Assembly (NCBI GenBank): GCA_964419095.1
Contig: CAYQOG010000009.1
Location: 1 to 29,275, forward strand
DNA: 29,275 nucleotides
Direction of reading: 5' to 3'
Origin: JAKAVK01 sp964419095
GTDB taxonomy: Archaea; Micrarchaeota; Micrarchaeia; Micrarchaeales; CABMGC01
Part shown: one piece after another, positions 21,921 through 29,275 of the stretch
Layout of the letters: each line of letters starts with the position of its first letter
Position numbering within the stretch: the stretch's first letter is position 1
The notes under the pieces: generated by a model
Databases searched by the model: none
What the model was told of the DNA's origin: nothing
The model's input: the letters and a program-made list of their open reading frames with translations, nothing else
Position numbers and translations under genes: made by a program

Positions 21921-24655
21921 AAAGCGAGAAAGCGCAGCTGATGTCACTTACCCTGCTAATCCTATTCCTGCTCATGCTCTCGATACTCCTGGTCTTCGCA
22001 GAACTGACTACTAATTACAACAACATATCCCAGAGCGTTGCGCTCTCTAGCACAAGCGCCGATTATGCGACGCTGTTACAGCCCAGCGTCGCCGCCCTGG
22101 CCAAGGCGAGCGCCGCGAGGGCGCTCACAGTTCTCGCAAACTATGAGATGCAGCCTAACATGAGAGGGGGCAATTTCATAACAAACTTCAACGCAACACT
22201 TTCAACCATGATATCAAACGCGATGGTAGCCGGAGTCTCACCTTCCTCCGCCGGCGGACTCTATCTCTCGAACTCGATGGGCAATCTCACTTTGACTGCC
22301 TATGACAAGAAGCTCCTTGCGATAATCAATTCCAGCTACATGGTGGTGCACCTCAACCAGACAGCGCCGAGCATCACGCAGTACAATCCCTACAATCTCA
22401 GCGTCACATTTACGGAGAAAGTCTCCATAAACACCACGCAAGGATCTTACAATTATGCCATACCGGTAAACGTCTCAGTGCCATTGGCAGGCACTCCCGA
22501 CCTCTACTACGCGCAGCGGGGGGTGCTGCAGTACATAAACTTCTCGCAAGGAGGCACTGCCCGCAATTTCATAACGGGACAGGGGCACGGCCTCTCCGCA
22601 AACGTGGCATATGCCATATCAGGCAATACTCTCAGCTACTCTTATGGGACAATATATGTCCTGCCAGCGCAGGTGGGATGCGCAGGCTCCTCAAACCCGA
22701 TAGCAACTTACATGAACGGACAGCTAACCTCCGCGCCGCTCAACAAATCAATAATAATTGTCACGCCAGATGCCACTTTCATCACCAACTCGGTGTGCAA
22801 CATAGCGAACAACTTCGGCGGGCTGATAACCTATAAGATAACCAACCAGCCAACTGTGCCTTGGCTTGAATACGCAAATACTGGCAATCAGCTGCAGTAC
22901 TTCCAGACAGGCGAGCAGGTGGCTATTTATGGCCCGCTACTTGCGGCGCTTAATGTCAGCAGCCTTCAGTCTTCATTCTACAATGGCTATTACTATGCCT
23001 CCCCATATGCGCCTTCCTATGCAAGCCGAGTAGATGGTGCACTCACTTCTGCCAATCCGCAGGGACTCTTCAACCTTGCAGGGGCAAACCAGCAGGCAGG
23101 TTATTTCAACGGCGCTACCAGCGATCTAAGCCTGCCGCAGATACCCCAGGAAGCCGGAGCGAACAGCATGTCGTTTACGCTCTGGTTCGATGCAGCGTCG
23201 TTCACAAATGCCGGCGCTTCAGGTTACCCGGTAATACTTGGCGATGACCTTGGTTCACCAAGGAATGGATATGCGATTGCAATAGACCAGGCTGATTCCC
23301 CCTCCGCGCCTTACCTCTATTTCGAGAGGGCAGTGGCAGGGGTCCACACTGCCGCAGCGGGGCCCGGCATGGCAACGAACACATGGTATTTCGTTTCAGG
23401 CACATATGACGGCAACACGCTCCGCCTCTATTTAAACGGGACTCTGGTGGGAACGAAAGTGACCGGCGGGTCTATAGCGGTGAATAGCGGGCAGAATATC
23501 GGGGTAGACACCGGGAACAGCCTCTACTTCGACGGTTCCGTGGCTGACGTGCAGATTTACAATACAACACTCACCGGAAGCCAGATACAGACGCTGTACG
23601 GTGAAGGAATCGGAGGTGTGCCCATTGCTACGAAGAACCTGTTGGGCTGGTGGCCGCTGAATGGGAATGGAAATGACTATTCGGGATCAGGCAAAAGCGG
23701 AACTCCTACAAGCGTCGCGTACGGCCTGCCTTTGAATTACAAATACGACAGTATCTTTAGCACTGCCCTATCGGGAAACACGGCGCTTCCTGTACCGGGA
23801 ATCTTCTCGTGCTCAAGCTTCCCACAGTGCACAAGCAACTCCCTGCCGCACATCTATGTTGGGAGCCAGCTGCTTGGGGTTGGAGGACCTCTGCCCGTAG
23901 CCCAGTTTAACGGGGCGACCAGCTACATAAACATACCCGCATCATCATCAAGCAGCAGCCTACAGTTGCCTTTCTCTACAGGTGCTATTACATTGACTGC
24001 ATGGTTCAGCCCCAGCAGTTTAACAGGCACACAGATACCTGTTGGATTCGGGACCACGCAGAGCTCAAACTGCCTGGCTGCATATCTTGAACTCAACGGC
24101 AACTCCTTTGCTGCGGGAGTGCAGCAGCAAAGCGTTGGAACTATGGTTGAGAGCATATCTGGATTGAGTACACACAACTGGTACTTCGGCGCCATGACAT
24201 TTGCCAATTCTGGTAATCTGATAGCGTACCTCAATGGTGCGAGCGCCAACACTCCTGCAACTATGACCATTGATCCTGCCTCGGCCATATACAACATGGT
24301 GTTTGGTTCTAACTACGACACCCAGAGCTCTGGCACTACGAATTGCGGCGGAGGGCCGCTTTGGTTCAACGGCGAGCTGGCTGACGTGCAGCTTTATAAT
24401 GTCGTCCTTTCCGCAAATGCGCTCGGCGGCCTGTACCACGAAGGGCCCGGAGGACCGCCAGTTGCTACTGCCAGTCTCGTGGCGTGGTGGCCACTCGCTG
24501 GAAATGTCAAAGATTATTCAGGCTATGGAAATAATGTGACATCTCCTTTTGCATCATATGGTTATAACCTGCCAGGCCCAACTTATACGGCCTCTTCCTG
24601 GCCAGCAGGCACCACAGTAACGCAGAACGCTAGATCCTACTTCGGATTCACCTGA
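21911..24655 (+). CDS. N-terminally anchored double-LamG adhesin
   Basis: 914 residues. A polar start (MEVKSEKAQLMS) precedes a single strongly hydrophobic helix (LTLLILFLLMLSILLVFAEL), a pilin-like or simple membrane anchor without the clear Gln/Glu signal. Residues ~40-390 form a large Ser/Asn/Thr-rich region with no recognised fold and a few cysteines. LamG domains lie at about 395-560 and 660-840 (FNGATSYINIPASSSS, IAYLNGASANTP), each followed by a WWPL linker (near 578 and 856). The protein ends about 45 residues after the second linker, so it finishes on the opening of a further LamG repeat. It is the last gene of the operon; its stop abuts the stop of the convergent pilus gene with no spacer. 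Confidence 0.8.
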   Translation: MEVKSEKAQLMSLTLLILFLLMLSILLVFAELTTNYNNISQSVALSSTSADYATLLQPSVAALAKASAARALTVLANYEMQPNMRGGNFITNFNATLSTMISNAMVAGVSPSSAGGLYLSNSMGNLTLTAYDKKLLAIINSSYMVVHLNQTAPSITQYNPYNLSVTFTEKVSINTTQGSYNYAIPVNVSVPLAGTPDLYYAQRGVLQYINFSQGGTARNFITGQGHGLSANVAYAISGNTLSYSYGTIYVLPAQVGCAGSSNPIATYMNGQLTSAPLNKSIIIVTPDATFITNSVCNIANNFGGLITYKITNQPTVPWLEYANTGNQLQYFQTGEQVAIYGPLLAALNVSSLQSSFYNGYYYASPYAPSYASRVDGALTSANPQGLFNLAGANQQAGYFNGATSDLSLPQIPQEAGANSMSFTLWFDAASFTNAGASGYPVILGDDLGSPRNGYAIAIDQADSPSAPYLYFERAVAGVHTAAAGPGMATNTWYFVSGTYDGNTLRLYLNGTLVGTKVTGGSIAVNSGQNIGVDTGNSLYFDGSVADVQIYNTTLTGSQIQTLYGEGIGGVPIATKNLLGWWPLNGNGNDYSGSGKSGTPTSVAYGLPLNYKYDSIFSTALSGNTALPVPGIFSCSSFPQCTSNSLPHIYVGSQLLGVGGPLPVAQFNGATSYINIPASSSSSSLQLPFSTGAITLTAWFSPSSLTGTQIPVGFGTTQSSNCLAAYLELNGNSFAAGVQQQSVGTMVESISGLSTHNWYFGAMTFANSGNLIAYLNGASANTPATMTIDPASAIYNMVFGSNYDTQSSGTTNCGGGPLWFNGELADVQLYNVVLSANALGGLYHEGPGGPPVATASLVAWWPLAGNVKDYSGYGNNVTSPFASYGYNLPGPTYTASSWPAGTTVTQNARSYFGFT

Positions 24656-25654
24656 TCAGGCTGCAGTCCCTAAGCCTGAGAATATGGAACCCATCAACAG
24701 GGTAACCAGGTAGAAGATCACAAGACCGCAAACAACGAAGACAGGCAGGTACCTTATTCCTCTTATGGGCTCTCCGCTGGTTATTGCCGAAACCGTGAAC
24801 GAGCTGAGGCTTGTGGTTATCAGTATGGCAATTATGGCGAAGTCGAAGTATGCGCCTGTGGTGATCTGCGGCGGACTTGGCTTGAGGAATGAGAGGCCCG
24901 TAGTGGGCAGACCGCCTGGATTCTGCTGCAATATGCCGGCCCATACCTTGTCCGTTATAGTTATCATCTGGAGCGTCAGCCCGTAGAGCGCAGGCGAGGC
25001 GATTACCGCTGCAAATGTTATGAATATGGTGTACATGAAGAGCTGTCCCGCTATCTCCTTCTGTATTGTCTGCTGGACTCTCAAATCCTTCGCAATCTGG
25101 TTGAGCAGGTCTGCAAGCGCTCCTCCGTACCTCACTGCCTCGAGTATCATCCTTACTGTGTGTTTCAGCTGAACTGACCTGTACATCTTTGCAAGGTTGT
25201 TTAGAGCGTTTACCATCGTCTCGCCGCTGTAGAGCTGCTTGTTTATCACTTCTATGTCCTGCGTGAAGAAGCCGAATTCCGGCCTCCTTGCAAGAAGAAG
25301 CGCCCTGTCAAGCGAGATGCCGCTCCGTATGTTTGCGGCAACGAGCTGAAGGTAGTCGGGAAGCAGCGTCTCGATGAATGTCTTCCTCTTCTCTATCTGG
25401 AATTCAAGGTATACGTAGAGGGCCATCTCGAATCCAGCCCCTGCAACGAGTCCCACCGCCGCGGCGATGGTGGTGTTGAAATGCAATGAGATGATCAGCA
25501 ATGCAGGTACGATGAGGAAGAGGGCGAAGAAACCTACCAGTGCGATCTCTATGAACGTGTTTACCGCGATCTTCACCCCTGAGAGGTCAAGCTCGTCTGA
25601 AATGTATTTCACGACGCTTCTCGAAACGAGTCTCTCGAATGTGAATCCAGCCAT
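24656..25654 (-). CDS. FlaJ/TadC-like pilus assembly membrane protein (second copy)
   Basis: 332 residues of the GspF/T2SSF family, the inner-membrane platform of type IV pili and archaella. Membrane segments lie around residues 33-80, then after a cytoplasmic domain (YLQLVAANIRSGISLDRALL, a typical T2SSF core; AVRYGGALADLLNQIA) further helices at about 205-230, 270-295 and 305-330. It partners with the ATPase encoded two genes upstream. I chose the ATG at 25654 (MAGFTFERLV), with gtggta just before it; a GTG at 25663 overlapping the previous stop would add three residues. The tandem with the next gene resembles TadB/TadC pairs. Confidence 0.86.
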   Translation of the reverse strand: MAGFTFERLVSRSVVKYISDELDLSGVKIAVNTFIEIALVGFFALFLIVPALLIISLHFNTTIAAAVGLVAGAGFEMALYVYLEFQIEKRKTFIETLLPDYLQLVAANIRSGISLDRALLLARRPEFGFFTQDIEVINKQLYSGETMVNALNNLAKMYRSVQLKHTVRMILEAVRYGGALADLLNQIAKDLRVQQTIQKEIAGQLFMYTIFITFAAVIASPALYGLTLQMITITDKVWAGILQQNPGGLPTTGLSFLKPSPPQITTGAYFDFAIIAILITTSLSSFTVSAITSGEPIRGIRYLPVFVVCGLVIFYLVTLLMGSIFSGLGTAA

Positions 25655-25662
25655 CAATACCA

Positions 25663-26721
25663 CTACAGAGTGAACAAAGGCCTCGAATTCTTCATTATGT
25701 TGAAGAATACAAATTGGAGCAGGGCTATGAACACGAGCGCAAGTATGAGAACCGTGTTAGTGACACTGAAGATGTTTATGAAAGTGGTGAGGATGGAGAG
25801 CACGGCGATGCCTATGCTTGGGAAGATGACTCCGAAAAGCATGTAGAACATCGAGAGGGCGTTGAGCCTCTGCCCATATCTCCTCAGTTCAATGGTCCTC
25901 TCCTGCATCGCCTGGTCGACTACCTCCTGCAACGCGCTGACAACGTCGGCGCCTTCCTTTATGCTTACGCTCGCCTGGAGCATTATCCTTTTGAAAGTTC
26001 TTGATGTGCTGGCAGCGCTGACCTGGTCTATCGCCTGGTCCATGGGCATTCCCAATTGAATCAGGTTTATTATCTTTGCAAACTCTGCGCTAGCCGCGCC
26101 ATAGCCGCTGGAGACTGACGTGAGCGCGTTGAAAAGGGGCACTCCCGACCTGAGGCTTATGATTATGTCACGCGCGGCGAAGAGTATAGCGCGCTCGACC
26201 TCCTTGCCCCTAGCCTTCGCCTTGTTTGCAGGGTATCTGAGAAACTGGTTGAAGAGCATGTTGTAGCAGGCAAGGGCGAAGACGCCTCCAAGCAATACTG
26301 CTATTACCGTAGGGTTTGCATTTGAGGCTGATAGAAGCCTGAAGAGCATTGCGGCAAGTGCTATTCCTATCAATGCGCTGAAGATGATCGCATTGATCAT
26401 CATGCGTTTTGCAAATTGCTGCGGGCTTCCCTTTATGCCCTGCTCACGAAGCTGCACGTCGAGGTTCTTGCGCTTTGCAACCACGTTGTCAAGGTATACG
26501 TCGATCCTTGAGAATTTTATCCGTGTTGCAGTGCGCTTGATCTGTGAAGGTTGTTGCAGGCCGGAAGGCGCAGCTGCGGGCTTTGCAGGCATGTTGAATG
26601 CCGATGTCGCATTGGAGCCGTATACAGGCCTCGACTTTATCTTGAAGAAGAGGAATTTGCGCGGCTTCGTGAATCCGACTATCCTTCCCGAATCCTTGTT
26701 GTCCCTGTTATCTTCAGCCAT
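25663..26721 (-). CDS. FlaJ/TadB-like pilus assembly membrane protein (first copy)
   Basis: 352 residues, also GspF/T2SSF. A polar N-terminal extension (1-75; Pro/Ala/Lys-rich) precedes two helices at about 110-130 and 140-160. The cytoplasmic domain carries the T2SSF pattern AARDIIISLRSGVPLFNAL and SIKEGADVVSALQEVVDQA, followed by two C-terminal helices at about 285-335. It differs clearly from its neighbour, so the pair is not a recent duplication. Two platform proteins acting with one ATPase is the arrangement of Tad-type systems. Its start lies 4 nt after the stop of the 256-residue gene and it overlaps the downstream gene's alternative GTG. Confidence 0.86.
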   Translation of the reverse strand: MAEDNRDNKDSGRIVGFTKPRKFLFFKIKSRPVYGSNATSAFNMPAKPAAAPSGLQQPSQIKRTATRIKFSRIDVYLDNVVAKRKNLDVQLREQGIKGSPQQFAKRMMINAIIFSALIGIALAAMLFRLLSASNANPTVIAVLLGGVFALACYNMLFNQFLRYPANKAKARGKEVERAILFAARDIIISLRSGVPLFNALTSVSSGYGAASAEFAKIINLIQLGMPMDQAIDQVSAASTSRTFKRIMLQASVSIKEGADVVSALQEVVDQAMQERTIELRRYGQRLNALSMFYMLFGVIFPSIGIAVLSILTTFINIFSVTNTVLILALVFIALLQFVFFNIMKNSRPLFTL

Positions 26722-26725
26722 TCGC

Positions 26726-27496
26726 TCATCTTGATTCTCCTGCTAGCTTCGTCTCTACGCTTCTGAGTTTCTGATCCCTAACCGATAGCAGAGAGCCCAC
26801 TTCGCCTTGCGCGGACTTCTCCCCTTTCATATTGGCCTTGAGTGACTGTATCTCCATCCTTATCAGCTTCAGCTGCTCATTATTAAATACATTGCCATCA
26901 AGACCGAGCTCTATTCTTTCCAGTTCGGCTATCTGATCTGGAACCGCAAGCGAAGGCATTATCATATCTTCAGCATTGGCTGAAATATCCTGAGTGGCAT
27001 TCCTGCTGCCAATTCTTCCTGAGAGTATCGACCTGAGCTCCTTCCCCGCGTTGCCGGCATCGTGTTCCATCGTACCCATGCCGCCTGCGGAAGGCACTCG
27101 CATATAGCTTGGTTGCGTTGAAGGCTGCAGCTGAACGGTTGTCGATCCGACAGCCCGGCTTCCTTTTGCCATCATCTGCACGTTCTCTCCGGGTTTGAAT
27201 TCCTTCTCTGCGGTTACAGGACGCCTGCTCCTGCCTCCGAAGAGCCCTCCCAGCCCAAGGCCATGGCTGCGCTTTTCCTGCTTAACCGGCTTGACCTCGT
27301 CTGCAGCATTGTAAGGGACGATTGAACCTGCAAGCTCTATTGTCCTTAGTGCATCTTTCTGCCCGTATGTCCGTATGGCCACTCTCTCGGAGAGAGCCTC
27401 CTTTACCTTGAGCACAACTACTCTGTTGGGCAGTGCAGACGCTTCTATAGCGCTTACCTCGTTTATTGCCTCTTCGTATCCCAGCTCCTCAACCAA
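26726..27496 (-). CDS. Unknown protein encoded between the pilus ATPase and platform genes
   Basis: 256 residues, no family recognised. Residues 1-65 look like a small compact domain (NRVVVLKVKEALSERVAIRT). Residues ~75-160 are disordered and rich in Gly, Ser, Pro and Arg (GLGLGGLFGGRSRRP). Residues ~185-256 form a likely coiled coil (AELERIELGLDGNVFNNEQL, RMEIQSLKANMKG). There is no membrane segment or signal peptide. The TTG start is supported by an aggtg element about five bases upstream and by the lack of an earlier ATG. Its operon position suggests a cytoplasmic accessory factor that links the ATPase to the platform, or a regulator. Confidence 0.65.
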   Translation of the reverse strand: MVEELGYEEAINEVSAIEASALPNRVVVLKVKEALSERVAIRTYGQKDALRTIELAGSIVPYNAADEVKPVKQEKRSHGLGLGGLFGGRSRRPVTAEKEFKPGENVQMMAKGSRAVGSTTVQLQPSTQPSYMRVPSAGGMGTMEHDAGNAGKELRSILSGRIGSRNATQDISANAEDMIMPSLAVPDQIAELERIELGLDGNVFNNEQLKLIRMEIQSLKANMKGEKSAQGEVGSLLSVRDQKLRSVETKLAGESR

Positions 27497-27504
27497 TCGA
27501 ACAC

Positions 27505-29007
27505 CTAGAAGACATCCCTAGCGAACTGGACATCATCCTGCACCGCCTTGATAACTTTAGACGAATCCTTGTAGTAGCTTGCGACTACGTATCCCGCATC
27601 ATCAACGCCTGTCACGTTGTTCTTTACCATCCATTCGAGTATCTTTGCCTTTTCGTCAAGGTCGTCGTTCATCTCCTTCATCGTGTAGCCGCTGAAGAGG
27701 CTTATAGTGCTCGCAAGCTTGTCCATCTCCGAGACCTTTACGAAGGCGTCGCTCCTTATGTCCCAGCGTTCCAATACGGAGACGTCTCCTCCCTGGGTTA
27801 TCTCCCCGAACTCGTAGACACGCCTTATTGCGAGCCTGCGGTGCCTGAAGAGAGTCAGCACCGCGCCTATCGCCGTCATGAGTATCTTGGGCGTCGCTAT
27901 CGGCGGGTTTGTCATTCTTATTATCGTGTCTTCAGCGCTGTCGGCGTGGACCGTGCCGTAAACCGCGTGGCCAGTGTGTATTGCCTCGAACAATGTCTCC
28001 GCATCGCTCTTTGTCCTTATTTCCCCCACGAGGAGTATGTCTGGCCTCTGCCTCAGCGCGTTTATCATCAGGTCGTAAAGACTGACGCCGCCCTTCCCTT
28101 CAGGGTTTGGCTGCCTGGTAAGCATCGGGATGAGCTGGAGGAAGCTTGGAAGGGTAAGCTCCTTTGTTTCCTCAACAGAGATCACACGCCTGTTAGCAGG
28201 GAGAAAGACACCCATGGCATTGAGGAAGCTGGTCTTTCCGCTTGCCGTTCCTCCCGATATCAGCATGCTTATCTCGTTCTGCATGCAGAGCCATACGAGC
28301 GCGGCTATCTTCGGCGATATAGTCTTGTTCTGTATGAACAGTGGCATTGTCCACGGATTCTTGGTGAACTTTCTTATCGTGATTGTGTTGCCCACCTGCG
28401 AGACAGGGAATAGGGTAGCATTGACTCTGGAGCCGTCGGGAAGCTCAGCGTCCATCATCGGTGAAAGGTTGTTTATCTGCCTCCCCACTCTCCTTCCAAT
28501 CTGCTCCGCATCATCGTAGATCATCTCCTCAGTGTTTATCTTGAGGCTGGTCCTGCACCAGCCGAACTGCCTGTGGAAGACCCAGATGTTGTCCCGTGCC
28601 CCGTTCACAGCAATTTCCTCCAGATTGTCGTCAGAGAGAGGGACCTCGAGCTCTCCAAGGCCTAGCATCATGTTGAGAATGAATGCTATGAGCATGTTCC
28701 TTGTCTCTTCGCGCGTGCCAGGAAGATACTTGTTTATTATCAGGTTCGATGCCTCGGTGTACTTGAGCGTGAGTTCCTGCTCGTATGCCTTGTCCTCCAC
28801 CCTCGAGAGGTCCACAGGGACCAGGGAGAGCAGCTCCTGCCTCAACGAAAGAAGGAAGACGGCTGTTGCCTCGCCGAGACCCTGCATGTCAACATCATAC
28901 CTAAGTACGAAGCCGCCGTCATCGAGTATCCTGATGTTGGCAATCAGACCCTTCGCATTGAGCCTGTAAGAGGCCACCTCCTTATTCCTTGTATCTTCCT
29001 GGGCCAT
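27505..29007 (-). CDS. Type IV pilus/archaellum-type secretion ATPase (PilB/GspE/FlaI family)
   Basis: 500 residues. The motor that powers assembly of the pilus. An N-terminal domain (1-110) precedes the conserved linker domain (LEEIAVNGARDNIWVFHRQF, DGSRVNATLFPVS). The ATPase core has Walker A GGTASGKTS (252-260), an Asp box around VEETKEL (278-284), Walker B DILLVGEIR (323-331) and the His box TGHAVYGTVHA (345-355). All nucleotide-binding residues are present. A C-terminal extension of about 85 residues (ERWDIRSDAFVKVSEMDKLA onward) is unusual for FlaI and closer to Tad/archaeal pili ATPases. It follows the partial coiled-coil gene by 12 nt. Confidence 0.93.
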   Translation of the reverse strand: MAQEDTRNKEVASYRLNAKGLIANIRILDDGGFVLRYDVDMQGLGEATAVFLLSLRQELLSLVPVDLSRVEDKAYEQELTLKYTEASNLIINKYLPGTREETRNMLIAFILNMMLGLGELEVPLSDDNLEEIAVNGARDNIWVFHRQFGWCRTSLKINTEEMIYDDAEQIGRRVGRQINNLSPMMDAELPDGSRVNATLFPVSQVGNTITIRKFTKNPWTMPLFIQNKTISPKIAALVWLCMQNEISMLISGGTASGKTSFLNAMGVFLPANRRVISVEETKELTLPSFLQLIPMLTRQPNPEGKGGVSLYDLMINALRQRPDILLVGEIRTKSDAETLFEAIHTGHAVYGTVHADSAEDTIIRMTNPPIATPKILMTAIGAVLTLFRHRRLAIRRVYEFGEITQGGDVSVLERWDIRSDAFVKVSEMDKLASTISLFSGYTMKEMNDDLDEKAKILEWMVKNNVTGVDDAGYVVASYYKDSSKVIKAVQDDVQFARDVF

Positions 29008-29019
29008 TAACGATCACAG

Positions 29020-29275
29020 TTATTTCGAAATATCCTCAAGATCCTTCCTTATCTTCTCCCCTTTCTTGCTAAGCGTATTGGTGGCATTGCGCATGCTCTT
29101 GGATTTTACCTCAAGGTCCTTCATTTCCTGTTGCTTTATCTTCGGGTCTTTTAGGGCATTGGATGTCCCTGTCAATTCCTTCTCCATCTTGTCGAGCTGC
29201 CTTGAGAGGTCGTCTATGCCTGCGCTTACCTTGGCGATCTTGTCGTTGAAAACTGCGAGCAGTCCCCAGCTGTCC
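29020..29275 (-). CDS. Partial coiled-coil protein upstream of the pilus ATPase
   Basis: Only the last 84 codons lie in the window; the gene continues beyond 29275. The readable part is highly charged and helical (KIAKVSAGIDDLSRQLDKME, then LKDPKIKQQEMKDLEVKSKS and a tail ending in KDLEDISK) with heptad-like spacing of Leu, Met, Ile and Val, so a coiled coil is likely. No membrane segment or family is visible. It sits 12 nt upstream of the ATPase ATG in the same orientation, so it is probably the preceding gene of the same operon. Confidence 0.7.
   Translation of the reverse strand, partial: DSWGLLAVFNDKIAKVSAGIDDLSRQLDKMEKELTGTSNALKDPKIKQQEMKDLEVKSKSMRNATNTLSKKGEKIRKDLEDISK

Noticed and set aside
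15908..24655. LamG repeats considered as DNA repeats or a CRISPR-like array
   Set aside because: The repetition is at protein level with diverged codons; no regular short repeat-spacer pattern is present anywhere in the window.
27466..28413. A 315-codon plus-strand open frame opposite the pilus ATPase
   Set aside because: It lies antisense to a fully conserved ATPase gene and its translation is rich in Tyr, His, Arg and Cys without any motif, typical of a shadow frame.

Overview
The window looks like a piece of the chromosome of a small-genome archaeon, most likely a DPANN lineage such as a Micrarchaeota-type organism; that placement is inference. The archaeal signs are direct: a threonyl-tRNA synthetase with the archaeal N-terminal editing domain, an archease, prepilin (class III) signal peptides, FlaJ/TadC-like pilus membrane proteins, an archaeosortase-like enzyme, tRNA genes without an encoded CCA, and many TATA boxes lying about 25-30 nt before the start codon, as expected for leaderless mRNAs. 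Genes are tightly packed, often overlapping by 1-20 nt. No gene-free stretch exceeds about 210 nt.

Left part (1-4177): a nickel superoxide dismutase with its maturation protease (sodN-sodX), an AT-rich RelB/RelE-type toxin-antitoxin pair, thrS on the minus strand, and, divergent from it, a CaCA-family cation exchanger.

Middle left (4167-11038): a radical SAM/SPASM-like protein carrying a full LAGLIDADG intein exactly in front of the third cysteine of its [4Fe-4S] motif; a two-TM coiled-coil protein; tRNA-Ile(GAU); a fused Nudix-uracil-DNA-glycosylase protein that has lost most Fe-S cysteines, translationally coupled to an archaeosortase-like protein with a large exposed C-terminal domain; archease; and a polytopic membrane protein with a duplicated acidic motif.

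Middle (11039-14214): a patch of small accessory genes (SpeD-like protein, an unknown 87-residue protein, a PH-rhodanese fusion, a PNPOx-like flavoprotein, and a DUF2283/DUF4258 putative toxin-antitoxin set). It ends at tRNA-Cys(GCA), and a degenerate copy of the tRNA-Cys 3' end lies at its left edge, so it may be an old island.

Right part (14304-29275): a plus-strand operon starts with a four-CBS protein with an HPF-like tail. It continues with five pilin-like or N-terminally anchored proteins, three of them very large and carrying LamG, Ig-like and PQQ-propeller domains. It meets, stop codon to stop codon, a minus-strand operon encoding a pilus or secretion machine (coiled-coil protein, PilB/FlaI-type ATPase, unknown 256-residue protein, two FlaJ/GspF-type membrane proteins). 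Together these look like a dedicated type IV pilus-like system that builds or displays giant lectin-bearing surface fibres. This is the most promising candidate for an undescribed system here.
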